From: Pontederia crassipes
Lineage: Eukaryota > Streptophyta > Magnoliopsida > Commelinales > Pontederiaceae
Length of the DNA: 64,000 nt
Assembly (NCBI GenBank): GCA_030549335.1
Contig: CM060195.1
Coordinates: 29,330,874-29,394,873, forward strand
Reading direction: 5' to 3'
A model generated the notes under the pieces. It made no database searches, was not told the DNA's origin, and was given only the letters and a program-made list of their open reading frames with translations. Both the position numbers and the translations under genes were made by a program. Below, one piece after another: positions 12,401-24,400 of this stretch. Position 1 is the first letter of the stretch. Each line of letters opens with the position of its first letter.

Positions 12401-12960
12401 AAGTTTCAAGGGTTATTTGTTGTCAGTTAGTCAATGTAGGCCTTTCTTTCGTCCGTTCCAGGAGCTCTTGGACACCAGGCTTGTGTGGATCCAGATCCTG
12501 GACTTGGCTTTTGATTTGCAGGATTAGGATTCTATCTGGCACATCGCAACTCACTTCAGGGCCCCTCTGCAGCTTGATGAGCGTGGTGTGAACACTCATA
12601 TTTGCGTCAAACTAGATGCCACCCGTCCCCTAAAGCAGGGAGTTTGGCTTGCCTTGCCGGACGGCAAGTCAGTTTTTTCAGTGTGTCCTGTATAAGGATA
12701 TTCCATCTTTTTGTTTTAAGTGTGGTATTATCGGCCACCGGCTGGACGAGTGCCTGGGCCTCTCACGGGCCTCTGACGATGGGGTCCCATCTAGGGCTGG
12801 TGATGGAGGAGTCCTCCTATTTGGTTCATGGATGCTGGCGACGGATCGACGCAAGCGTGTTGCTTTGTCACGGCACGGATTCACCAGCGGCGATCCTTCC
12901 CTGCAGCGCCATGCTTCTGAACCATCTAACCATGCCCAGTTCAGGAACTTGAACCGATAA
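9400..12960 (+). pseudogene. LINE ORF1 remnant (DUF4283 / zinc knuckle), interrupted
   Basis: Two parts flank the solo LTR. The left part (about 9429-9541) encodes LVHELGNAYLLFTFSNLSDR. The right part (12384-12960) encodes LVWIQILDLAFDLQD, then IATHFRAPLQLDE, then the knuckle CFKCGIIGHRLDEC at 12712-12753 (C-x2-C-x4-H-x4-C). This order (vWiri-Lp, ia-iG-pl-iD, CCHC) is that of the nucleic-acid-binding ORF1 protein of plant L1 elements. Several stops and at least one frameshift separate the parts. It is a fossil; in live relatives the protein coats LINE RNA. Confidence 0.75.
9542..12383 (-). mobile_element. Solo LTR of the family-A Athila-type element
   Basis: 2842 bp on the minus strand, related over its whole length to the LTRs of element A (16701 and 27177). 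On the plus strand it reads TGATAGTGATATT at its left end and CTAGTAATCA at its right end. The 5-bp duplication GTCAT flanks it exactly (9537-9541 and 12384-12388). No internal region remains, as expected from LTR-LTR recombination. It carries many copies of the word GATAACTTG, the reverse of AAGTTATC in element A. Divergence from A is clearly larger than between A's own two LTRs. Its ends fix the true family termini as TGAT...ATCA. Confidence 0.9.
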
Positions 12961-13797
12961 CAATATTACACTCGGTCCATGTACTAACATCCACCGTTGA
13001 TTATCAGGAAGATGACGCTCCACCGCTCGTTCCTGTGCAACTTGGTGCACTTGCGCCCTCGCAGGCAATGGATAGTGCTAGCTGTCCAGATGTAACTTAT
13101 CAAGCCGACCTACACCACACACGTGCCCCTTCCCATCCTCGTTTTGTGGTCCATCTACTTTCTATGACAAGAACCCGCATCATCAACGAGCTCGGTTGAT
13201 CATCCTACAGTTGTCCCTCCATACCTGCATACCCTCATCAACTCCACTATACACAACGATGATCTTTCACACTAATCTAGGCCTGCTTATCGTCCTATAG
13301 CAGTCCCTGCTATAGTTGTTCTCAATCGTGTGCCTATATAAAAGCCCTCCTCTTCCGTACACTCGGATGACCCCTGCCACCCCCAAAACAATCCCCCTCG
13401 GCCTCTTTCTCTTGCCTGGCCTCCCCCATTTGGATGCCAGGTTCTGTTTGATCCTGGTCACCCCCATATACCCCAGCCTTCTAGAATATGGACCATTCTT
13501 AGTTGGTGGCAAATGTGAGGAATCAGCTCACCTCACCCTTCGAAGTGGTGGCGGACGACTCAGACTCGACGGAGGAGGAGGTTGACAAGGAGTTGTTGAT
13601 GGATCCCCCCCTAGATCTGAGTTGTGCCATTTGGTTGGTTGCCGGATACCTGCCTCTATTTCTCCTCCTCAAATCAAGATCAAGGAGAAAGCTAGCCCGA
13701 AGAGAGGTAAGAAGCTCCAAAGAAAACTCCCTACTGAAGATCGTATTCGTGTGCAGAAAAAGGGTGGCCGGGCCAGTCCCGATCTTGACCTTAATAA

Positions 13798-14690
13798 ATG
13801 AAGTTAATTTGCTAGAACTACGAGGGGGCTTTTAGGAGCAGGGTCCTCGAGCACCTATCCGACATTGTGAGCCAACACCATCCTGACATACTGGTTTTAT
13901 GGAAACACACTTGTTCTAATCGTTCGAAGCAAGATATACGTCGTCTTGGTAGTGGCTGGTTTGGTGCCTTTGAGGTTGGTTCAGGGCACTCCAATAGCAT
14001 TCTACACGCTTGGAACGGAGAAGTCATAAAGTTAATTGTGATAGGTCAGCACGTCCAACTACTACATGTGTCATGTGGTAACTTCTCTTTCCTACTACGA
14101 CACATCAGATACGAACTATGGCATTATCTCTCGGCACAATTTGGGTGCCATCCCATGGATGGTGGCCGTAGATTTTAACTTTATCCCGTTGTCTATTGAG
14201 AAACTAGGTGGGATGGGAGGGGGGGGGGAAGCCTTTTGTTAGCACTAGGTCTATTCGATATTTAAATCACTTCATTTCATCGCAGGGGTTAATGGACGCT
14301 CCAAATGATGGGCATCTTTACACCTAGTGCAACAATTGTACTGACATGGCCTACACCCAATACCGGCTTGACCAGATTCTCATTGGTCACTTATGTTCTC
14401 TAACTTATATGTAAGTTTCTTACTTCGATCACTCCTCCTCTTCGACACTAGGGCTCTAGAGTCAGGCCTAGAAACTTTAAATTTGAACATCTTTTGTTAG
14501 AGCACGGAGGGAGACATAGGATTGTTAGACAAATTCGGAACACCCACCCCCAGGACTCTACTATTGCGCTAATCAAGATTAAACATAAAAATTCTAAATG
14601 GAATAGGGAGCAATTGGGGTCCCTAGAGGTTAGGTTGCATCAGGTTAAAGATGATATCTCCACTTTGAAGACCTAGATGATAGACATTGC
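13798..14690 (+). pseudogene. LINE ORF2 endonuclease region (remnant)
   Basis: Opens MKLIC-NYEGA, the MK-x-x-x-WN-x-RG start of APE-type endonuclease, with a TAG where the tryptophan belongs (13813-13815). Further matches follow in order: VSQHHPDILVLWKHT (the peptide with the usual catalytic ETK region altered), VDFNFIPLS at about 14166-14195 (GDFN motif), LMDAPNDGHLYTWCNNC, and RLDQILIG at about 14365 (RLDR motif). After 14494 comes the helical linker with NSKWNREQLGSLEVRL. Family role: nicking target DNA to prime reverse transcription. Frameshifts and stops show it is dead. Confidence 0.75.
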
Positions 14691-14699
14691 TTCTTGGTT

Positions 14700-15384
14700 A
14701 ATCACATTGCTAAGCTTCACTTCCTTTACCAATTGCTTCTTGAAGTGGTGGAGTAAGTCGCGTGTTTAATGGTTGGAGCATGGGGGTAGGAACTCATGCT
14801 TCTTACACCTCACTACCATAACTAGACACCATAGGAACCTAATCTTCAAGCTCAGCAATAAAGACTACCCTTGTGAATCACTATTAGGAATTGTGGAAAT
14901 CGTCTGATGTTGCGCCAATACCTACTGGTAATAGGCCTGTCCTTCTCATAGTCTCTGCGAACTAGAGCCATTTGCTTACAGTCCATGTGAGACATCAAGA
15001 GGCAAAGAACACACGTTAACCCGACTCATGTCTATTGAGACATCTTCTCATTTGTCTTTTATTGTCCGATGGCTAATTCCCTTTGAACTTTGGTTGCTCA
15101 CTCGATTCATTATCACTTTCATTTCAGAAACTATTGGCACTTGAGGAAATGGATCAAGGAGGTAGTGTATCTGGAGACACATTCCAAATCCATCCTGAGA
15201 TCTTTTTTGACTTTTATATTATGGAAGATTTGAATTTGAGAAATGAGACCCAGTTTTCAATCCAAATCTGCTCCCATATTCGTGGTGTTTGAGAGAGTCG
15301 TGGAATGGCACAGTGAGTATGTTAGACATATGTTGTCTGAGGCGCCTTTTCCCTCCCCTTACGACTCAATTTGGGTCCACTAGG
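14700..15384 (+). other. LINE ORF2 middle, heavily decayed
   Basis: The first 130 bases still read like the K-S-R-x-x-WL-x-x-G-x-R-N linker of plant L1 ORF2 (around 14755-14860). From about 14880 no reverse-transcriptase motif such as F/YxDD can be found. The stretch is too short for the whole reverse-transcriptase domain. Confidence 0.45.
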
Positions 15385-15745
15385 AGCCCCCTCCTCCAAG
15401 ATATCTTAATTTAGACGGATCCTTCATCAGATCCATAAAACATAGAGGTGTGGGTTTTATCATTCGATCCTCTAATGGTGGTTTCCTTTATATAGGTGCT
15501 CTACAATGTCGGGCTTTGGCATGGTATTCAGGTGTGTGCACAATTGTGTTACACACAGGTTTCATGCACCATTGACTCTTCAACTTTGGTGTGCATTGTG
15601 AACAAGGCATCCGATTGCCCTGGCGTATTCTCAACACAAAGAGGAACATTTGGCATCATATTTATTTACTTAAAGAATTTCAATGTATGCATATTTATAG
15701 AGAGGCAAACCAGGTCGTAGAGTTTTTGGCATCTTTTGGCTGAGA
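15385..15745 (+). pseudogene. LINE ORF2 RNase H domain (remnant)
   Basis: Encodes PPPRYLNLDGSF at the start (LNxDG motif with the first catalytic aspartate), then GVGFIIRSSNGGFL, and near the end HIYLLKEFQCMHIYREANQV followed by VEFLAS, the HxxREAN-x-x-AD-x-LA signature of the RNase H found at the C-terminus of plant L1 ORF2. The frame changes between these blocks. This places the LINE 3' end shortly after 15745. Confidence 0.75.
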
Positions 15746-15789
15746 AAGTGACAAATATTTTTTGGGAGGACAACCCACCGCAGCAAATC

Positions 15790-16085
15790 CTTCGACTCTG
15801 GACCGGTCGACCATTCCCAGTGGACCAGTCGACCATTATTGTTGGACCGGTCGACCGTTCCATCTAAACTAATCGACCGATCATATGTTTGGTCGACTAC
15901 TTCCTTGCACTGAGCCGATCGAGCGTTCACTGTGAATCCGTCAGCCGGTCGCTGCGCGTCGGGAGGTCGCGGGATCAGTCGACCGTTCATCTGGAATCGG
16001 TCGACCGACCTTGCGCAAATGGCCTCGGCGGCCTCTATCGGATCGGTTGACCGATCATGTTGAATCGATCGACCGAAAGTGGAAG
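15790..16085. repeat. Cluster of GGTCGACC-like words
   Basis: At least ten close variants of the near-palindrome GGTCGACCG / ATCGACCGATC, spaced about 20-40 bases, in a locally GC-rich stretch just after the LINE RNase H remnant. The same word recurs in the C2 LTRs and at 63.2 kb. No coding frame explains it. Confidence 0.75.
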
Positions 16086-16468
16086 ACTGATAACAATAAC
16101 TTCATAAGACGACAAGTCATCCTCAATATAGGGGAGGGTCTCTTATTTTGTCACATGATGGGGAGAAGTTGTGCAACGGGGAAATGTTTAATTCATGCCC
16201 TAACAATACAATGAACAATGATACAACATGAGCTCCCGTCAATACATAACATGTCCACCCAAGCTTTATCTTTATTAATTAATTAACTTCTCGTCTTCGC
16301 CCAGATTGGTACTTCTAATCTTACTATACTATGCAATACGTTGGGTCATGATATCAATGCAATCAAATGAAAAATAGATCATAGATCAACAATAAAATAA
16401 TAATAAGATAGGATTCTGTCAGAACTCAGGTTGAGTTGGGTGTGACCCGGGTCGAGTTCATCAGTGGC
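16086..16468. other. Spacer between LINE remnant and element B1
   Basis: AT-rich and without a frame or recognisable repeat. It ends in GTGGC (16464-16468), the base pairs next to the B1 5' LTR start. Confidence 0.4.
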
Positions 16469-16700
16469 TGATGCATGCAAAATACAACATATAATTAGCC
16501 ATGCATTTAATCACATTTTGATTCATTTTCATATAGCATGCATAATTATTTGACTTGATTTACTTTAATTTCATAAAATGAAAATCTACACGAGTTTTGT
16601 ATTTTAATGCATAAAAATCAAGATAAAAGAGTCACGAAGCTATCGAAAAAAGCTATCAAAGTTTAAATAGAGCCAAAAATAAAACATTAGTAAAAGCTAA
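16469..16700 (+). repeat. B1 5' LTR, piece 1
   Basis: Starts TGATGCATGCAAAATACAAC and matches the LTR starts at 33888 (B2) and 44703 (B1 3' LTR). It ends at GCTAA, the target duplication of element A, and continues at 30520. Confidence 0.85.
16696..16700. repeat. Target site duplication of element A, left
   Basis: GCTAA here and at 30515-30519. Removing A and one copy restores a length-perfect alignment to the same part of the B2 LTR (around 34097-34120), which proves the duplication. Confidence 0.9.
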
Positions 16701-19700
16701 TGATCACTTGCTGATCATTATATGATTCTAACCCATTTTAGATGAAATTCATACATATCGAGTCCCACTTTTGCCTATTTTTGGGCCAATTATACTTGGA
16801 ATGCAAACATTGTGATAACTAGTTGATATTCCTCATTTCATACTTAATTCCATGTGCATAGAGGTTCTGAAATGCCAAAATCCATTAATATTTAAATTCT
16901 ATGCCAAGTTATCATTTTGAGGACAAGTTATCATTCCTAAGTGTCAAGTTATCATTATTTTGAATGAACTGATTTTCAATGGTTTTCTTGCCCTAAATCC
17001 ATCATTATCATGTATAAATCATATTTGGATAGTCATATCTCAACTTGTGCAAAGTTTTAAGTCCATTTGAACAAGTTATCATTTTTCAAGTGCCAAGTTA
17101 TCGTTAAAGGGCAATTCTGTCATTTCGATATGCAAAACCATTAATTCTGCACAAGAACCTTAAGCATTCATCTTATTATTGTTCTAACTCATTGCTGGTC
17201 AAATTTCATCACATTTGAATAATCAAAACTCAAGTTATGACAAGTTATCGTTTTTAAGTCATATAAGTTATCGTTTTTGGGGCACTCAAGTTATCACTTT
17301 TAGGAATCTCATTCATATTTGATTTCTGACCTCACTCACTTGTCACTCTAATCAATTTGATGCCTGAAATGCTTTGAACCACCCATATTAGGATATTTTC
17401 CAAGATTTCCATAAAGTTATCATTCCGGGCCCTTGAATTCGTTCATATCGATATAAGTTTTCATTCTTGCACAACACATAATCCCATCTGATAATTGAAC
17501 TAGTTACCAGCATTATCCTAATCCTTATTTGTCAAAATACTACTCAAGAGCTTTGATGCTTGCTGTTTGAGTTTTTGTAGCAAGAAGAAAAGGTGGCCAA
17601 AAGGTGGAAAAAGTAGGGGGGACCACTACTTTTTCCTGCACAAAAGGGAATCTGCAGCTGGAATTTTTGCAGAGGACACATGGCTGCAATCAAAGCATAA
17701 AGAATATTCAGATGCTGATCAAAGGGTGGAGAGAAGTGATATAAAAGGTGGATTTTTCTAGAGGAAGGGGAGGCTGGTCATTCAAGGGTTTGGAGCAAGG
17801 CAAGGCAAGGGCTGCTGCTGGATTTTGGAGCTGCTGGCCGAGAAGCTTCAAAGAACCATGAATTGTCTCTGTTTCTTATCCCATTTGATTTCAAATCTTG
17901 TAAATATGAGGAGCTAAACTCCATTTCTTCTAGGATAGGGTAGTAATTTAGATTAGTTTTGGATGGATATGGACTGTTTTATAACTCCTACACTGAATCA
18001 TTTGCTGATTTTCATATTTCAGAATTTTCTAATGTTAGTTCTTGCCATTGTTGGATCCTATTATAATCTATAGCTGAGAAGTTATCATTTGATCCATCCC
18101 TAGTTCAGAAATGGATTAGAAATCAATGTCAAGTTCTGAATTCCAATTTGATTGAAGTTCTGATTTCTGAAATCTAAATTTTCTAGTTTCATGAACCTGA
18201 ACTCCTGAATCTTTGAATCTGTTTGCCATTGTGGATCTGATTAATAGAGCAACTGGAAGGTTGATATTGTCCCAAATCTTGATCAGAAATGAATCAAGAT
18301 TGTTTGGCATTCTTTATGATTCAAATCTGTTCATTGTTACTAATCTGATTTTAAAAACTGAATTCTGATTTCCTGATTCCTGAATTTTCTAATTTCTGTG
18401 GATATCAGATTTTGTTCTTCATTTCTAACCTGATTAATTGAGTCCTTGGGATGTTGCTATTGTCCCTATCTTGTTCAGAAATGAATCAAGATTGTTTGGA
18501 CAATCATTTGACTCAAATCAGATTTTTTTCCACTGATTTCTAATTCTGATTTTCTGGTTATCTGATTTCTGAACTGTTTGAACCTATTTGACATTCTGAA
18601 CTTGATTAATTGAGCAATTGGAAGGTTGGTCTTCATCCTAATCTTGTTCAGAATTGAGTTATGAATATTTGGGCATTCCATGATTCAAATCTATTCTCAA
18701 CATTACCTTAAGTTTGATTTGGAACCTAAAATTCCTAAATTTCAGAATCTGGTTTCCTGAATTTAAAAATTTGATTTCTTGGGCTTTTAAATCTGATTGT
18801 CATCAAGGATTGGATAATTGAATAGTTGAGAGGCTAATATATGCCATGATCTTATTCATAAATGAATCAAGATCTTTGACAATTCAGAATTCAAATCTGA
18901 TTTTTTCCAAAATCTGATTTCTTAGTTTGATTCTAATTCTATTTTCTGATTGTTTGGAATCTGATTTGCCAATTGTCAATCCCTATTTTATTCAAATCAC
19001 TGAGAGGTGCACTCTAAGAATCCCTTGCAGTCTAGAGATGGGTCAAGGGGCATTTGGCAAACTTGAATTCCATCAATCCACATTGCTGATTTTCCTGAAA
19101 TGCTGATTTTTGTTTTCTCATTTAATTAACTTCTGATTTCCATTGTCAACCCTCATATTAATCCATACTGAGAGCTAGTCTTAAGGGCTTCCTTGAGATC
19201 CAGAGATGGGCCAAGGACCAATGGAAATTATGAACTCATGTGGCCATATGTTTTGCATTTCCAATTGAGTGTGTTTGTGTGGATTTCAATTTATTTTTGC
19301 AACCGAGAGGTTGATTTTGAATCTTCCTTGAATTCAGAGATGAATCATGGAACACAAGCACCATTATTGAGTATATTTTATCCTGGTTTGGTTGATTGAA
19401 ATGATTCCATCTTTTTATGATTGCAAATGCAAGTTATCATTCTAAACTTCCTTGAATTGCAAAAAATCAGCATTGAATCTTTCTTTTGAGCCCAGTGATA
19501 ACTTGATTTTCAGTGAGGACCCTCTTTTGATTAAACCTAGCTAACAATTATATAATCATATATTGCTTCGTTAGAGGCCAATTGAGCTGTGGGAACAACC
19601 ATTTTCAAGTTGAATTAAAAGCTGGACATTTAATGATAACTTGTTCCATTCCATCCTTAATTAATTTAGATGAACCCCAAATCCTAGAAGAAGCTTACTC

Positions 19701-20007
19701 ATAGATAGTTAAACCTTTTTAGACTTCATTCTAGCATTTATAATTCAGTTTTGATAAATTTCCAAAACCCAAAAATCTGTTTTCACTTCCCTTTGAAAAT
19801 ATGTTTTTAGCCATTAAAGTAGAACTAATTTAGATTATTTTAGGGTGCCTTAGACTTCAAATTCTTGTGGATACGACAACCTGAGTCTACTACAACTTAT
19901 CTGTGCACTTGCAGCTAGTGAGTTGGGAGACCAAAAAAAAAATGAAAAATTGACATTTTCTTTAATTTCAGCAAGTTATCACTGCTCAATCCCAAATATC
20001 ACTATCA
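16701..20007 (+). repeat. Element A 5' LTR
   Basis: 3.3 kb, TGATCACTTG to CACTATCA. The end is fixed by the solo LTR at 9542, which stops at the same ATCA. A dense run of AAGTTATC words lies at 16910-17420, upstream of the TATA box. The part after the TATA box, over 2.2 kb, is unusually long for R plus U5, rich in TGATTTCTGA-like words, and has no coding frame. Confidence 0.93.
17740..17746 (+). promoter_or_regulatory. TATA box of the element A LTR
   Basis: TATAAAA in the context GTGATATAAAAGGTGG. The right LTR has the same at 28217-28223, and the solo LTR has a TATATA at the matching place (about 11328, minus strand). U3 would thus be about 1.07 kb. Confidence 0.65.
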
Positions 20008-20013
20008 AGTTTT

Positions 20014-20030
20014 TGGCGCCGTTGCCGGGG
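20014..20030 (+). other. Element A primer binding site (tRNA-Asp)
   Basis: TGGCGCCGTTGCCGGGG is the exact complement of the last 17 bases of plant tRNA-Asp(GUC), the primer typical of the Athila lineage. Six bases (AGTTTT) separate it from the LTR end. Confidence 0.93.
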
Positions 20031-20186
20031 ATTTGAGGTCAATCCCAAATAGTTTAGATTAGTTTTAGATTAGTTTTTAGTTTATTTGTTAGGCTAATTT
20101 TTAGTTTTTGCAAGTTATCATTTCTTACTTTTCATTTTTGTCTAGTTTTCATTTCTTTCTTGAATTTGATACTTCTGAATCTCTTT

Positions 20187-21200
20187 ATGCAGGACTTGGA
20201 CCATCAAGAGGAACATTACCAATCAGATCCTGAACCTGAAAGAAGATTTTTAAGAAGAAGGAGATTGCAAAGGCTTGAGGCAAGGAGAAGGATATTTGAA
20301 GAAGAAGAGGAAGAGGCATACAACTCTGAATTTAAAAGAGTTATGAATCAAAATATGACAGCTCCTAGGACTCTTAGGGACTGTTATTCACCAAGCAATG
20401 CAAGGAATCAACAAGGGGGAGGAGTTTTAGCACCTGTGGCGAATTTTGAAGTTAATCCAGCCTTGATTTCTATGATTAGGCAAAGTCAGTTTTCTGGACT
20501 TGGGATTGAAGATCCAGCATGTCATTTGGACAATTTCAAGGAGATATGCAGCACTGTAAACTTCAATAATATCCCCATGAATGCAGTGTATATGAGATTA
20601 TTTCCCTTCTCACTCAAAGACAAGGCCAAGACATGGTACAAAGGATTGAATCCTGAAGAGGTAGACACTTGGGAATCAATTATTCAATTGTTTCTTTCAG
20701 AATTCTTTCCTCCTTCAAAAACTGATAACTTCAGGGATCAAATAGTGAGGTTCTATCAGTTGGACCAAGAAAACATTTGTGAGGCTTGGCAAAGGCTTCA
20801 AGGATTATTAAGGGCATGTCCCCATCATGGTTTTGAGAAGTGGCAGCTAGTCAACTATTTTCATAAGGGATTGAACTACCCTAGCAAGGTGGCATTGGAT
20901 ACTGCTGCAGGAGGCATCTTTGCATCTAAAAACATTGATGAAGCTTATCAACTCATTGAAAACATAGCCAAGAATCACCACTTCCTTACCCATGATAGAA
21001 CCAGGAGGCCACCCATGGACAATTCAGTGAATCAATTGTCAACTCAACTTGAAGAGGTGCTATACAAGACTTTGGAGAGGTTGAACTTGACTCCCAATGG
21101 CAATAGGACTTCCAATTCTGAAACAAGATGTTGTGTTTGTGAGAATCAAGGCCACGTGTCAGAGAATTGCAACTTAATTATGCAGCAAGTGGACCAAAAT
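20187..21200 (+). CDS. gag: Element A gag region
   Basis: Structural protein of the virus-like particle. An R/E-rich N-terminal segment (RRFLRRRRLQRLEARRR) leads into the retrotransposon gag domain with LFPFSLKDKAKTWYKGL and FLSEFFPPSKTDNFRDQI, ending near IDEAYQLIENIAKNHHF. A single CCHC knuckle, CCVCENQGHVSENC, lies at about 21126-21167. The likely start is the ATG at 20187, 157 bases after the primer site. Domain order and sequence are those of Athila gag. The gag-pol region as a whole carries about three breaks. Confidence 0.85.
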
Positions 21201-21469
21201 GTGGATCAAATCAATGCTGTGGGCAATTAGGGAATCAAACCTCCTGCTGAATTTTATATTCCAGAAAACAAGAATCATCCATACCTTTCTTACAAGGGCA
21301 GCAACTATCAAGGAGCTTCCATGCAGAATCCTAGTTGGCAGCCAAGGATTTTGCCCAGAAACCAACCATTTCCATATCCAAATCAGTCCCAAGGTGTTCA
21401 AGTGCAAAGACCTCCTTTTGAGCAACAGCCACCACCTCAAGTCCAAGCACCCCAATTCCAAAATTAAAT

Positions 21470-24400
21470 GAAGGAGATGCTCCAACAGATTCTGAAGAAG
21501 CAGGACAGCCAAGGAGAGGAGATATTGAAGATCAATTCTAGATTGGATGCCATGAATGCAAATAAAAAATTGTTGGAAAGCCAAATTGTTCAACAGGCCA
21601 GTACATCCACTAGACCTCCTTTATTCTTTCCTGGACAGCCAGAAGTAAATCCAAAGGAGCAAGCAAAGGCCATCCAACTCAGAAGTGGTAAAATGGTGGA
21701 GGAACCAATGAAGAAAGTGGATGATAATCAAGCCAATTCAGACTCAAGAGTTGCTGAAAAGCCAAGTGAACAACCAAATGAGGAAATCAGGAGTTCAAGC
21801 CCTCAAATTGAAGCAAATCCAAGGGTTTTTGACAAGGTACCCTTCCCTCAAATGTTAATCAAGACAAGACAAGACCAGCAATATGGAAGGTTCTTGGAAA
21901 TCCTGAAGAAGCTATACATAAATGTTCCTTTTGTTGAAGCCATCCAGGAAATGCCATCATATGCCAAGTTCCTAAAGGAAATCCTAACCATGAAGAGAAG
22001 GGTATCGGAGCATGAGACTATAGCATTGACTGAAGAGGCTTCTGCAATTATCCAGAATAAGTTGCCTCCAAAGCTCAAGGATCCAGGAAGCTTCTCAATT
22101 CCATGTGAGATAGGCAATAGAAAAATTCAAAGAGCCATGTGTGACTTGGGAGCTTTTGTGAGTGTCATACCCTTATCATTGTGTAGGAAACTTGAAGTTG
22201 GAGATTTGAAGCTAATAAATATGTGCCTTCAGCTGGCAGACAGATCCATCAAATATCCACATGGGATTATTGAGGACATACCCCTCAAAGTTGGTAAATT
22301 CTATATTCCAGTTGATTTTGTTGTATTGGATATGGATGAAGATGTGAAACCCCCATTCTCTTTGGGAGGCCCTTTCTAGCCACTGCAGGGGCTGTAATTA
22401 ATGTTAAGGAAGGGAGATTGACCTTCCAAATTGGAGAGGAGAAGATTGAATTCAATTTGGCCCAAGTTATCAGTAGGCCAAGTTTTTTAGAAAATGATTT
22501 TGAAGATGGGCAATTAAATCAAGTGGTGGAGCAAGTTTCAGCTATAATCCCTATTGAAGATCCATTGCAAAGGTGTCTAATTTTTTACCATTTGGGAGAA
22601 TTGGAAGATCCAGAGGCTATGGCATATAAATCAGTACTAAACCCTTCAATATCAGTAGAAAATGCAGGAATTCAAGGTGAGGTACAACATGTTATCATTG
22701 CTGAATGCCAAGGCAATCCAGTTCAAGACAATTCCAAGTTTGAACTCAAGCCTCTTCCTAGCAATTTGAAGTATGAATTCTTGGGGGAGAATTCAACTTT
22801 TCCTGTTATCATTAATGCTAATTTGCCTCAGGATCAGGTGGAAGAGCTGCTGAAGAGGTTAAAATTGTATAGGGAGGTGATAGGCTACTCAATTGAAGAT
22901 ATCAAGGGTATTAATCCCTCTATTTGCATGCATAAGATCCCTATGGAGGACAGCTACAAGCCCTCCATTGAATGTCAAAGGAGACTCAACCCAACCATGA
23001 AAGAAGTGGTAAAGAAAGAAGTATTGAAGTTGCTGAATGCAGGAATCATATACTCCATTTCAGATAGTGAATGGGTCAGTCCAGTGCAGGTGGTGCCAAA
23101 GAAGGCAGGAATTACAGTGGTGAAGTCAAATTCTGATGAATTGATATCCACAAGAACCATTACAGGTTGGAGGATGTGCATTGACTTCAGGAAGTTAAAC
23201 AAGGCCACAAGAAAGGACCCTTTCCCATTGCCATTCATTGATCAGATGTTGGAAAGGTTGGCTAGGCATTCCCATTTCTGTTATCTTGATGGGTACTCAG
23301 GTTTCTTGCAAATTCCAATTCACCCCGAAGATCAACACAAGACTACATTCACTTGTCCATATGGGACTTTTTCCTATAGGAGAATGCCCTTTGGCTTATG
23401 CAATGCCCCTGCAACTTTCGAAAGGTGTATGATGTCTATATTTTCAGACTTCATTGAAGAAATTATGGAGGTCTTCATGGATGATTTTTCAGTATATGGA
23501 GACTCATTTGATGCTTGCTTGGACAATTTAACAAAAGTGCTACAAAGATGTAGGGAATCCAATTTGATACTCAATTGGGAGAAATGCCACTTTATGGTCC
23601 AAGAAGGAGTTGTCTTAGGACACGTGGTCTCAAGCAAAGGCATTGAAGTGGACAAGGCAAAAATTGAAGTGATTGAGAAACTACCACCACCCACAAGTGT
23701 CAAGACAATTAGGAGTTTTTTGGGGCATGCAGGCTTCTACAGGAGGTTTATTAAAGATTTCTCCATGATAACTAGGCCCCTCACCAAGTTGCTGGTCAAG
23801 GATGTTGAGTTTCAAATTGATGAAGAGTGTATGAAGGCATTCAAGAAGTTGAAGGAAGCCCTCATCTCAGCCCCTGTAGTGCAGCCACCTGACTGGACTC
23901 TTCCTTTTGAGATCATGTGTGATGCTTCTGACCAGGCAGTAGGAGCTGTGCTGGGGCAAACCAAGGAGAAGAAGCACCATGTCATATGCTATGCAAGCAA
24001 AACTTTAGATGAAGCACAAATCAATTATGCAACTACTGAGAAAGAACTTCTTGCTGTGGTGTATGCATTTGACAAATTCAGGCCATACCTGGTGGGATCC
24101 AAGGTCATTGTATTTACAGACCACCAAGCTGTGAGGCACTTAATCAACAAGAAAGAATCCAAGCCAAGGCTAATCAGGTGGATCTTATTGCTTCAAGAAT
24201 TTGATGTTGAAATCAGGGACAAAAGGGGAAGTGAAAATCTAATAGCTGACCACCTATCAAGAATGGAAGGGATACATGAATCATCTACACTTCCTATCAA
24301 TGATACATTTCCTGATGATAGTTTGATGGCTGTGGCAATTAATCAAGTTCCCTGGTATGCTGACTTGGTCAATTATCTTGCATGTGGAATTACCCCTCCT

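Larger units (their letters stand above)
8930..15780 (+). mobile_element. Decayed L1-type LINE, split by a solo LTR
   Basis: Pieces of a plant L1 element lie in the correct order on the plus strand: ORF1 with a DUF4283-like part and a CCHC knuckle (to 12960), APE-type endonuclease at the start of ORF2 (13798-14690), and an RNase H domain (15385-15745). The reverse-transcriptase core expected between endonuclease and RNase H is not recognisable; only about 0.7 kb remains there, so a large deletion is likely. Many stops and shifts occur. A solo LTR (9542-12383) interrupts ORF1 with a GTCAT target duplication, so the LINE is older than that LTR. Neither end nor a poly-A tail could be fixed. Confidence 0.75.
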
